DNA from: Pseudeuparius sepicola
Lineage: Eukaryota; Arthropoda; Insecta; Coleoptera; Anthribidae
Assembly (NCBI GenBank): GCA_963920635.1
Contig: OY987298.1
Span: 126,923,735-126,987,734, forward strand
Direction: 5' to 3'
Length of the DNA stretch: 64,000 bases
The notes beneath the pieces were generated by a model that was not told where the DNA came from, searched no databases, and saw only the letters and a list, made by a program, of their open reading frames with translations. Both the position numbers and the translations under genes were made by a program. Position 1 is the first letter of the stretch, and every line of letters begins with the position of its first letter. Shown piece after piece: positions 45,364 to 53,110 of the stretch.

Positions 45364-45783
45364 CTATAGCTCCATAACTGATGTTAGCTTTTTAATCCAT
45401 TGATTTTCCAGCAACTTATGGATTAATTTAATCATCCATTTTAAAATCAAGAGTGAGGAACATGCGGCAATAAAATAAACCACACTTTCTAGGGATTGAC
45501 CTGTTGCAACTTGTTCATTTAACATTTTAGAAATTGGTGTAACCCACTCTGTGTCAGCAACTGTACCATTTTCAAATATCATTCGAAGTTTATACTGTTT
45601 GATATTACTTGGTATCTTTGTCATTACAACTTCATCAGTGGTAGTTGTAGGAGTTAATGAAATGCAATTTAATGAATCATCCATACAAATAGCAACATCG
45701 TTTACGTCAAACGGTTTATAGACGTATATTATGTTATTGATAATCAGAGAATGAAGTAACAGGTATTCTGCACTCAACATCAT
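45364..45783 (-). CDS. Polinton hypothetical protein with a membrane segment
   Basis: 139 residues from ATG 45783. A hydrophobic stretch at about residues 101-117 (VVYFIAACSSLLILKWM) is followed by a basic tail, suggesting a single-pass or tail-anchored membrane protein. The N-terminal region is beta-like, with a possible glycosylation motif (NGT). It is last in the minus-strand virion block, with its own TATA box about 40 bp upstream (45818-45825). Confidence 0.65.
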   Translation of the reverse strand: MMLSAEYLLLHSLIINNIIYVYKPFDVNDVAICMDDSLNCISLTPTTTTDEVVMTKIPSNIKQYKLRMIFENGTVADTEWVTPISKMLNEQVATGQSLESVVYFIAACSSLLILKWMIKLIHKLLENQWIKKLTSVMEL

Positions 45784-45817
45784 TTTCGAAAGTGTGTCCT
45801 ACTTAAGTTTTCTCTCT

Positions 45818-45825
45818 CTTTTATA
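45818..45825 (-). promoter_or_regulatory. TATA box of the membrane-protein gene
   Basis: Minus-strand TATAAAAG, 35-42 bp upstream of ATG 45783. Confidence 0.6.
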
Positions 45826-45882
45826 GGAATCAAACAACAAAATGCAAATAAAGGTCTTTATTTAAGTAAAAACTTACAACTT

Positions 45883-46365
45883 TTAGTAATCGATTAAGTA
45901 TTTTTCTAACCAAGAATATAATTTTTCACAATTCCTAAAGCTACACATCCATTTTTTATTTTCATTGTGGTGGAGGCACATCGGAATGTCTTTTTCAAAT
46001 AGCGGGACCTCTATCCAATTGTTTTGCAAATTTCCAATATCAACCACTTTATTGTTGATTATTTCACGTAGAAAACGTTCTTTTTGATGTCCCTTCACGT
46101 AAACTATGTGAACGTCTAGTAGAGTAGTTTGCAGTATTTCAACCAATTTGTTATACTCAACATGTCCACTTGAATATTTTATCCCCAGAAAATTTTCTTC
46201 CATAACTCGCACATGCCTCTTATTTAAATTGCTAAGAGCCATAAAACTTTTTGGGGGAGCTATAACCATATGCATCACTTGCCCATTAATTTTAATTGTC
46301 AATTCCTTGGGATAAAACTCATTCTCCACCATGAAACCTTGAATATCTATTACAGCAATCTTCAT
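45883..46365 (-). CDS. Polinton hypothetical protein (160 residues)
   Basis: Starts at ATG 46365 with MKIAVIDIQGFMVENEFYPK, then EYNKLVEILQ and VYVKGHQKERFLREII, and ends with a Cys/His-containing region (MCLHH.., CSFRNC). The opening beta strand with an aspartate and the later VVDIG could suit an RNase H-like or 3'-5' exonuclease fold, but key residues are not clear, so the function is unassigned. A TATA-like ATATAAAT lies at 46416-46423. Confidence 0.6.
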   Translation of the reverse strand: MKIAVIDIQGFMVENEFYPKELTIKINGQVMHMVIAPPKSFMALSNLNKRHVRVMEENFLGIKYSSGHVEYNKLVEILQTTLLDVHIVYVKGHQKERFLREIINNKVVDIGNLQNNWIEVPLFEKDIPMCLHHNENKKWMCSFRNCEKLYSWLEKYLIDY

Positions 46366-46415
46366 CTTAACTTAGTTCTCGAATAAAACTATTGGTATGG
46401 TGCTGATGTCCCTGC

Positions 46416-46423
46416 ATTTATAT
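46416..46423 (-). promoter_or_regulatory. TATA box of the 160-residue protein gene
   Basis: Minus-strand ATATAAAT about 50-58 bp upstream of ATG 46365. Confidence 0.5.
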
Positions 46424-46434
46424 CCGGGATCTGT

Positions 46435-47661
46435 TTACATCATATAGCTTCTTACAGTTTCGCTCAAGGGCAAATACTCCACAACTCTATCATGAATAAT
46501 GATGCAATATGCACGGGTCTTATCTGGAAATCCTTGAGAGCTCTCAATATCCAATTTAACATCAACAGTGCTCATTTTAATTGTTTCATTGCGACATGAG
46601 CAGTCAATAACGAACAGCGTCGCCCGGTCTTTAAAGTCAGCATAATTAAGTAGTGGGCTCTTATCGCGCGTATTCATAAAGCTTGGGTAGAAGTCTCTGT
46701 AATTATTGTAAACTTCCAAGTAATCCCTATTGAAATCTTGCCGCAAGCGTTCAAACGGAAAGTATTCACCGTTTATTATAAGGCGTACGTCGGAAATATT
46801 TACATGATCAAAGTATGTCGGGTCCTTTTTTGAATTTTCTTTGCGGTCGGTCTGAAAGCCAACAATAACAAACCTTGGGCTTTCTACTGTGGCAGAGGTT
46901 TTAACGGACCATATTTCTTTGGTTGCATTTACGGTCAGATTAGGTAATTCATGTAACTCCCATTTGCGAAACGGTATCAAGATGGGTTTATTACTCTTGA
47001 GGGCTTGCAATAAGTTATACTTAATTTTATCGTTTGGTATTATATGTTTTACTTTCAGCTCGATGTTAGTAATGACTACTTCAACCGTTAGATCTGGAGT
47101 TGTACCAGGTGTTTGTTCCAGCAATATAGAGTTTTTGTCATTTCGAGCTCTAGTTAACCGTATTGTTTGTTTACCAGAAATTGCATGTTGGTAATCGTTA
47201 AAGATGCCAAACAGGTGTTTAAGTGGAACTCTAACACTAAACGTTGAATCTCTATTCAAAATAGTTTTTTTCCCGGGGTACAACCAACTTGAGGTGCGTT
47301 TTTCATCGGTGGGGTTGTAGCAAAGATACGCTCTGATACTGCTTAAAATGCCGGGGTCCCTCACAGAATCTACTTCTTGTCCGTTGAGTTCGTAAGATAT
47401 AGAGTCGAAGAAGAAAACCGCGGCATTATTAACTAATTCACAAGTGCCTTCTCCTTGTGTAGGTTTTATTTCTCCTTTAATAAAAATTGCGGCGTCATAC
47501 ATTAACAACCAAGCATCTCCCTGGTTAATTGTTATTTCAATGATGTCATTATTCATAAAAGAGTTGACGAAAGGATAGTAAGTACGGCTTTCTATGCGTT
47601 GGATTGACTCATCATACTTTGGACTTTGATACACGTCGAATACATTTGGTGCCAACGACAT
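46435..47661 (-). CDS. Polinton major capsid protein (double jelly-roll)
   Basis: 408 residues from ATG 47661, apparently intact. Recognisable phrases are YYPFVNSFMNND near the start, AWLLMYDAAIFIKGEI and FFFDSISYELNGQEVD (about 85-100), IRAYLCYN, and the C-terminal YCIIIHDRVVEY. Their order matches Polinton/virophage-type double jelly-roll capsid proteins, predicted to form icosahedral shells. Length is at the lower end for the family. The gene overlaps the small ORF at 47612-47809 in another frame. Confidence 0.85.
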   Translation of the reverse strand: MSLAPNVFDVYQSPKYDESIQRIESRTYYPFVNSFMNNDIIEITINQGDAWLLMYDAAIFIKGEIKPTQGEGTCELVNNAAVFFFDSISYELNGQEVDSVRDPGILSSIRAYLCYNPTDEKRTSSWLYPGKKTILNRDSTFSVRVPLKHLFGIFNDYQHAISGKQTIRLTRARNDKNSILLEQTPGTTPDLTVEVVITNIELKVKHIIPNDKIKYNLLQALKSNKPILIPFRKWELHELPNLTVNATKEIWSVKTSATVESPRFVIVGFQTDRKENSKKDPTYFDHVNISDVRLIINGEYFPFERLRQDFNRDYLEVYNNYRDFYPSFMNTRDKSPLLNYADFKDRATLFVIDCSCRNETIKMSTVDVKLDIESSQGFPDKTRAYCIIIHDRVVEYLPLSETVRSYMM

Positions 47662-47809
47662 TATATCCGAGCGACTTTAAAATATTTATGCTTTTAGGTG
47701 TAGGCGTCAGGTTGCGAGGTTGACGCTTGTGAGGTTCAGACGAGAGTGTGTTTATAAAGTGGTTTAACTCACTTTTATATGTGAGACCCTCACCGAAAAC
47801 GAGACCCAT
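47612..47809 (-). CDS. Small basic ORF between minor and major capsid genes
   Basis: 65 residues, rich in lysine, arginine, serine and proline in its second half (EPHKRQPRNLTPTPKS). Its ATG overlaps the stop of the minor capsid gene (TAATG), as in coupled translation. The last 50 bp overlap the major capsid start in another frame. It could be a small DNA-binding or core protein, or just leader sequence of the capsid transcript. Confidence 0.4.
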   Translation of the reverse strand: MGLVFGEGLTYKSELNHFINTLSSEPHKRQPRNLTPTPKSINILKSLGYNVVGTKCIRRVSKSKV

Positions 47810-48513
47810 TACAAAGGTTTTACTTCTAATCTCACAATTATTTCTTCTCCACGGAAATTTACTAACTGAAAATTTTGATCCAAAATCGATAAGGTTATAT
47901 TATTTATTTCCCGTTTAGTGACAGGTAAGTAAAGTAGGTTTCTGGGGGTTTCGTCTATGGCGTCCCCCGGATTACATTCAGGAGGAAACTCGTAAATAGT
48001 ATGAGTAGGTCTGTTGTTATAGTACGCTCCAGAGGTCAAATTGCTGTCAATATGTATTGTTCTGGTTTTGACGATATTCACCGGTAAATCTGATGCGTGG
48101 ACACTTAGTGGGGGTAGTAAGCGATTGGAATAACCGAGCAATGTGGCAATCGAATCTTTTGGTCGAAAATCAATCGTATATTTATCGCTGTATATTTCAC
48201 ACTGTAGAGTATTAGTATTGGCTTTCAATGAAAAATCAGGTATTTCGTTAAGATTTCTTAAAATTTTAATTATTGTTGTCTCTATGGCAGCAATTTCGTA
48301 AGATCCTGTGGGTATTTCTAAAACTTTCAATTCGTTTGCTTGATCGATTAAATAAAATTTATTATTCGGTGTCTCAATATTCGGTATCGTATTATATGAA
48401 TAAAACCCGAGCAACGCTAGCCCGTATTGTAAAGTTGGGTCTAAATAAATGGAATTATTGTAATCAACCGAGAGCACAGAGTTGTAGCCTTTCAACGTGA
48501 ATAACAACGACAT
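47809..48513 (-). CDS. Polinton minor capsid (penton-like) protein
   Basis: 234 residues from ATG 48513. The layout is that of the Polinton minor capsid protein, which is predicted to be a single jelly-roll: an early LDPTLQYGLALLGFYSYNTIPNI, then GSYEIAAIE, LLGYSNRLL, and a C-terminal ILDQNFQLVNFRGEEI with IVRLEV. Expected to form pentamers at capsid vertices. A TATA box (TATAAAAA, 48541-48548) lies about 30-35 bp upstream. Confidence 0.8.
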   Translation of the reverse strand: MSLLFTLKGYNSVLSVDYNNSIYLDPTLQYGLALLGFYSYNTIPNIETPNNKFYLIDQANELKVLEIPTGSYEIAAIETTIIKILRNLNEIPDFSLKANTNTLQCEIYSDKYTIDFRPKDSIATLLGYSNRLLPPLSVHASDLPVNIVKTRTIHIDSNLTSGAYYNNRPTHTIYEFPPECNPGDAIDETPRNLLYLPVTKREINNITLSILDQNFQLVNFRGEEIIVRLEVKPL

Positions 48514-48540
48514 GACTAATAGTTTTAAGTCGGTCAGCTC

Positions 48541-48548
48541 TTTTTATA
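48541..48548 (-). promoter_or_regulatory. TATA box of the minor capsid gene
   Basis: Minus-strand TATAAAAAG, followed about 30 bp later by an initiator-like ttagtc that overlaps the ATG region at 48513. It sits inside the protease 3' end. Confidence 0.6.
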
Positions 48549-48581
48549 AAGAAATTCGAGACAAAGATGTCCACAATTTAT

Positions 48582-48899
48582 TTAATTAAATTTTTGATAT
48601 GCATCGTTATTATATACAATCTTAACTTTTCCGAAATATTTAACAAGTTCCGTCGGTGGTTTTAAGTTACCGAAACTATCAAAGTATTCAACAATATTAT
48701 TATCTTTCTTATATGCTACCCAGTGAGTGCCTCTATTGTTTTTAACATCTAAATTAATAATTGCCGATTCATACGCATGTGGTTTGCTTGGAAGTGCATC
48801 TCTCATGAATACACCTCTAAAATATGACAACTTTAATTTCCTGGCAAATTTTTCGAGGTCAACGTTAGTTAATGGTCTCTTGGGTAGCTTCACTGGGAG
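48582..48899 (-). pseudogene. Polinton adenain-type cysteine protease, stopped before the catalytic cysteine
   Basis: The frame reads DLEKFARKLKLSYFRGVF, then GTHWVAYKK (histidine) and YFDSFGNL (acidic residue), typical of adenovirus-like C5 proteases that mature virion proteins. It stops at TAA 48582-48584. Three codons further in the same frame is the expected cysteine motif NCGHLC, then a short tail to TGA 48534-48536. One nonsense change therefore removes the nucleophile. There is no ATG at the front; the first ATG lies inside the conserved domain (residues FRGVF-M). The upstream pX-like frame reaches this frame by a -1 shift at A AAA AAC (48905-48899). Confidence 0.82.
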
Positions 48900-49234
48900 T
48901 TTTTTTGTTTCCTTAAAAATAAACCAAAGCCTCGCTTGTTTTTTCTCAAGTAAAGCCCCGATCCGATTGCTTCCATCGCTTTGTTATGACGTTTTTGTTC
49001 TTCCATCTTTTTCTGCATATCTTTCGCAGCGATAACTGTTTTAGCAATCGCGCTAGCACCACCTGCCACCGATCCAAGAGCTCCCAAAGCACCTAGGATT
49101 GGAATCAAAGGAAGAAAGCCACCGCTCGCCTCAAAAGGAATTATTCTGGGGATTCGCACTTTATTCTTTCCACCTACTTTTTTAACTGCCAAACGTGCCG
49201 CTTTAAGTGCAGCACTATATCGCGTTTGAATGAT
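48890..49234 (-). CDS. Polinton pX/pVI-like virion protein frame
   Basis: Open to TGA 48890-48892 and without an ATG ahead of its conserved part. It opens with a basic region (RYSAALKAARLAVKKVGGK), then a glycine/alanine-rich hydrophobic stretch (LPLIPILGALGALGSVAGGA), a charged helix and a GLYLRKNKRGFGLFL tail. This layout resembles membrane-active or DNA-core virion proteins of adenovirus-like capsids and is recurrent in Polintons. It is in the -1 frame relative to the PLA2-like ORF, joined at a run of seven A (49240-49234). It overlaps that ORF by about 60 bp. Confidence 0.68.
   Translation of the reverse strand: MIQTRYSAALKAARLAVKKVGGKNKVRIPRIIPFEASGGFLPLIPILGALGALGSVAGGASAIAKTVIAAKDMQKKMEEQKRHNKAMEAIGSGLYLRKNKRGFGLFLRKQKNSQ
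48899..48905 (-). promoter_or_regulatory. Candidate -1 slippery heptamer A AAA AAC
   Basis: In the pX-like frame the codons are CAA AAA AAC TCC CAG TGA. A -1 slip leads into the protease frame just before the pX-like stop. A AAA AAC is a classic retroviral gag-pro slippery heptamer. Confidence 0.5.
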
Positions 49235-49581
49235 TTTTTTAAGCCCATACCTAACTTGCGTTTAGTTTTCATTGTTGTAGTAACAAACCAAGCAGCTGCC
49301 TTTTCACCTAGTTTTGCGTCCTTAGACTTAACTCTTTGCCAAGCTTTATTTTCTAACACTCGATCGGCTTTATGTCGATCCTCTAAAGAGGAAGATTTCG
49401 AATATTCTATGTCGTGTTCCTTGCATGCAGCGTCGAGAGGGTTTATGCCAGGGTCTCCCCTAGCTAATCTCTTGTTTAGCTTAGTTCCAGGTCCGCAATA
49501 TTGGTATCCAGGAACGTGTAACTCAACTGGTAGATTACTGATAAGGGTATTAACCAAACCGTCTCCTGTGAATGATAACAT
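49174..49581 (-). CDS. Phospholipase A2-like Polinton protein
   Basis: 135 residues from ATG 49581. Residues about 27-32 (YCGPGT) form the calcium loop, and DAACKEHDIEYS (about 50-61) carries the catalytic His-Asp pair, as in the PLA2 domain of parvovirus VP1. Such a domain would help particles breach endosomal membranes; that role is inferred from the family. The C-terminal 35 residues are basic. It is first in the virion block and has its own TATA box and initiator. The true C-terminus may be the pX-like frame if -1 frameshifting occurs. Confidence 0.82.
   Translation of the reverse strand: MLSFTGDGLVNTLISNLPVELHVPGYQYCGPGTKLNKRLARGDPGINPLDAACKEHDIEYSKSSSLEDRHKADRVLENKAWQRVKSKDAKLGEKAAAWFVTTTMKTKRKLGMGLKKSFKRDIVLHLKRHVWQLKK
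49234..49240 (-). promoter_or_regulatory. Candidate -1 slippery heptamer A AAA AAA
   Basis: In the PLA2-like frame the codons are TTA AAA AAA TCA, giving an X XXY YYZ heptamer. A -1 slip leads directly into the pX-like frame (ATC ATT CAA). Confidence 0.45.
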
Positions 49582-49583
49582 TA

Positions 49584-49620
49584 GACTGAATGCAGGTCTT
49601 TACATGAAAATATATTTATA
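49584..49620 (-). promoter_or_regulatory. Promoter of the PLA2-like gene: TATA plus initiator
   Basis: Minus-strand TATAAATATA (49620-49611) is followed 33 bp later by TTCAGTC, matching the arthropod initiator TCAGT. The ATG is 6 bp further on (49581). Confidence 0.6.
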
Positions 49621-49839
49621 AGTTCCAATTTATTTTCCTTGAATTTATTCAACTGTTTACCACATTTATATCCGAGCGCGTTAAGATTTCACTTAAACGA
49701 ACCTCGGGAAAGTGTGTTTATATAAATTCTGTACAGTATAATTTCGTATAATAAAACGACTTTATTACACACCCGCTTTAATTCACCGCCACATAAACAT
49801 CGAATCATCGAGGTCTGCGCTGGATAAATCTTAATTTTA

Positions 49840-51008
49840 ATTTAAATAAAGTTTAAAACACTGGCACGTAGCCTGTAAATATTTAAGGTAGTATAATTTT
49901 CAATTTAGATTGAGCGTTGCAACTGATGACTCATAACCGCTATTTATGAATGGGTTATTATTTCACGTTCTAAACAGAGTACGTTGCTGTCTTTTATTGC
50001 TATCGAATTATGGATCGCTTGATCCAGTTACTTTGTGAGTCATACCATTGTTGTTTATTTACAGCAAATAAAGATTGGAATTTGAATTATTTGTTTTATT
50101 TACAACAGTTTATCATTACTCATAATAAAAGACTGGCTGATGTTTAAACCTTTATTAAAAATAATTAGATATTTTCAAACACAGGCATGATGCTTTTATA
50201 TTCCTTTATTAAGTACGTTTTATGACTAATACAAGATTATAACACAAATTACTATTTGAAGAATTCCATGTTAATTTTCTATTCCCCCAATGACCATATT
50301 TCAAACTGATTGGCCTTGTTTTTTCCCATATCCAGTTGTCCTTTGTAAACCAACGCGTATTTTTCACTGGAAAAATGTTCGAGGCACGGTTTGAACGCCT
50401 GTGTCACTCTGTTCGGCAGGAAAACGACACTCTCCTCCAACTCCAGCAAAATGGTCTCCCCGAACGTCGTTTGCACCACCTTGCCCGAGAGAATTTTCAT
50501 CGGCACGCCTTCATCCAATTCCACTAACTTTACCGTCGGTTTCTGAGACAAGCAACCAACTTTGTTGATGGTTTCCAAATCCATTTTGCTGCAAGCCATC
50601 TTCGGCTACTGAAACAGCAAACTCTGTCTTTTATCAAAGCTAGAGGGGTGGGGCTAATGGAAATGCCTTCCCACCCAAATTCCTAGAAGCCACACACTTT
50701 GACCTCTAAGCCTCCGCGATTCAACCTTGAGATTCTCGGAAACCTTGAAGCTATTCTAAACACGCCCCCCCTTCAATTCCCAGAAATTAACCTTGAAGCG
50801 ATTCTCGGAAATTAACCTTGAAGCTATTCTAGCCACGCCCCTTGACCTTGTACATCAATTCCCAGAAATTAACCTTGAAGCGGTTCTCGGAAATTAACCT
50901 TGAAGCTATTCTAGCCACGCCCCTTGACCTTGAACACCCCATCGCGACTTCGCAACAACGACGACCTTGGCGGCCATTTTGGACTGGGACCCGCTTTGAC
51001 TCACTACT
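49840..51008. repeat. Polinton right terminal inverted repeat
   Basis: Reverse complement of 32235-33250 plus the inner match at 34530-34575. The end GACTCACTACT mirrors the left start. Outer 350 bp hold repeats of 'gaaattaaccttgaag' and 'ccacgccccttgacc'. Confidence 0.85.
50279..50599 (-). CDS. Small protein encoded in the Polinton terminal repeat (right copy)
   Basis: 106 residues from ATG 50599, identical to the left copy over about the first 66 residues, then with scattered substitutions (TEVFKPCIE to TQAFKPCLE, SGKYSL to SEKYAL). The last eight residues differ (IWSLGE in place of IVTN). Both copies stay open, so the inverted repeats have not been decaying freely or have been kept alike by gene conversion. 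Confidence 0.72.
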   Translation of the reverse strand: MACSKMDLETINKVGCLSQKPTVKLVELDEGVPMKILSGKVVQTTFGETILLELEESVVFLPNRVTQAFKPCLEHFSSEKYALVYKGQLDMGKNKANQFEIWSLGE

Positions 51009-53074
51009 GACGAAAATGATTGGATAGGATTGCTAAGGAGATCTATTCTTGGTTTTAACCGTCTGAAAAGTTTTGACGTCGAAAGAAAAATGATCGCTTG
51101 GGGGATAGTTCGTCTAACCTCGTGTTATATTCGACTCTTTTGAGGTGATTTATCTCCTTAAGGTTTATTTTCATTGGCGTTCAAGGAATATTCAGTTTTA
51201 ATTTGAAAAATAATCGATCATACTTATATAATGAAAACTCCAATGCACTGCTTTCCAATGTTAGAAAACGTTTCCAAAATTTAATAAAAAAATTTAACAA
51301 AAAAATTAAAACCGACTTCAAAAATTGGACCGTATATGCACACTCCACTAAAAATAAAAAAAAACAAACAAAAAATAACAACGACTTCACAAATTTGCCG
51401 GTATGCACATTTCAACTAAAATTTTAGAAATATTTTTCTCTTTCTAAATTAGTTGAGTTATTTATCTTTGGATTTGGTGACAGTCAAGGCAAGGAATTTA
51501 AATCTATTTAGATATGAATACATCATATTCTACATACATCATAACTTACTGTCACCGACTCCAAAGATAACTCAATTTAGAAAGAGAAAAGTATTTCTAA
51601 AATTTTAATTGATATGTGTACACGGGCAAATTTTTGAAGTCTGTTTTAATTCTTTTGTTAAAATTTTTTTATTTCTTATTTTTTAGTGAATTAATAAAAA
51701 TTATCGAAATCGGTCCAATATGAACTTTCATCCCCTATTTGTCTACCCTTATGGGATTCTACCAGTAACATTCTGGAATTTTTTCTTCAAATTTAAATGG
51801 GGCCACCTTCTACTAAAAAAAGAATCATCGTAATCAGTTCAATATGATCTTTTATCCCCTATTTGTCTACCCTTAGGGGTGGAATTTTTTCTTCAAATTT
51901 AAATAAGGCCACCTCTAAAGTATGTACTCCCTTTTTAATAAAAAATAATCATCGAAATCGGTTCAATATGAAATTTCATCCCCTAATTGTCCACCCTTAG
52001 GAGTGGCATTTTTTCTTCAAATTTAAATGGGACGATTCTGTAGGTATAACACCTTTCAAAATAAAAAAGAATTGTCCAAATCGGTTTATAAATGACGGAG
52101 TTCTGAGGTAACAAACATAAAAAAAACATATACAACCGAATTGATAACCTCCTCTTTTGAAGTCGCGTCGGTTAAAAAAGGAGCTATATTCCCCTTGAAG
52201 ATTTTCTATTTCACGCATCTCGCCTTATCGCGGAATGTCAAATAATATAAATATATTGCAGTTTCCCGGTTTCTAGACTGCGGAAAACGGAGTTACGCTT
52301 TGTTAAGTTCAGCACTTGAACCCATAAGAATTGCAGGAGACTTTAAAGGTAAGCCGCTTCTAGAGTGTACGTCGTTATTTCTAGAGGCTTTATCGATATT
52401 CGTTGCTGCGTACATGGATACAAGTCAGTTGTAAAATTGTGTTCTCTTTTTCCAAAGTTAAATCTGTTCCTTTTTGTCTTTTGCGGTTTCGCGACAATAT
52501 TGACATATGGATATCGCAAAGTAATCACAAATTTGGCTATTGCACTTTTTAATATGAGAAACAGTAATTATTACAGCGGAAGCAGGAAATTGTGGGTTGT
52601 TTAATTTCCGTTAAATCGGAAATGACTTTCAAGCGTGCGATGCAGATTTTTTATTCACTTCAATAATGCAAAATGCAGCAAAATCATCACCTTATTTGTT
52701 TTTCAAAAATCGGTTATTTTATATCGTAGATGCCACAATTTTTTATGGAGCTTTAAAGCGTCTGGTGAAAGTTATAGGATCCAAGGAAAGCGTGTGGCAA
52801 TAGTGAAGGTAAGTTTTTAATAATATCCTATATAAAACATATTATGCAAAAATCAGGAAAATTTACCTTTATTACCTCTAACCTGAGTTAGAACCAGTCA
52901 AATGTCCCCTGATCCAAGCTAGCAAATACAAAATATATTCTTACGTGTATAGTAGGTACCAATGAATAATAAGGTATACTCTAATCAATAATATAAGGAG
53001 GCACACGTTTATAGAACAAAATTTATAACATGTTTTTAATCCTCTATTGAATTATGTACTCATTATAAATAGAT
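51009..53074. other. Non-coding DNA with repeat units
   Basis: 51690-52090 holds about three diverged units built on 'atcgaaatcggtYcaatatga', 'tcatcccctatttgtctaccctta' and 'ttttttcttcaaatttaaat'. A 27-bp piece (51749-51775) identical to 31665-31691 sits inside the first unit. 51420-51610 contains a weak inverted repeat (tttctctttctaaattagttgagtta with complement). 52100-53074 has no supported feature. Confidence 0.5.
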
Positions 53075-53110
53075 ACAAAGTTTTTTGTGACGCTATTATT
53101 AGACCTTATA

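Larger units (their letters stand above)
32235..51008. mobile_element. Polinton/Maverick element
   Basis: An 18.8-kb element with long inverted ends beginning AGTAGTGAGTC and finishing GACTCACTACT. It carries the Polinton core: integrase, protein-primed polymerase B, packaging ATPase (truncated), adenain-type protease, major and minor capsid proteins. A plus-strand cluster (35.7-38.3 kb) and a minus-strand virion block (45.4-49.6 kb) flank the polymerase. The 6-bp flanks (tcatgc, 32229-32234; gacgaa, 51009-51014) do not match, so no target duplication is seen. Several genes are damaged. Confidence 0.95.

Noticed and set aside
32229..51014. A 6-bp Polinton target duplication
   Set aside because: The flanks tcatgc and gacgaa do not match under any one- or two-base shift of the ends that I tried.
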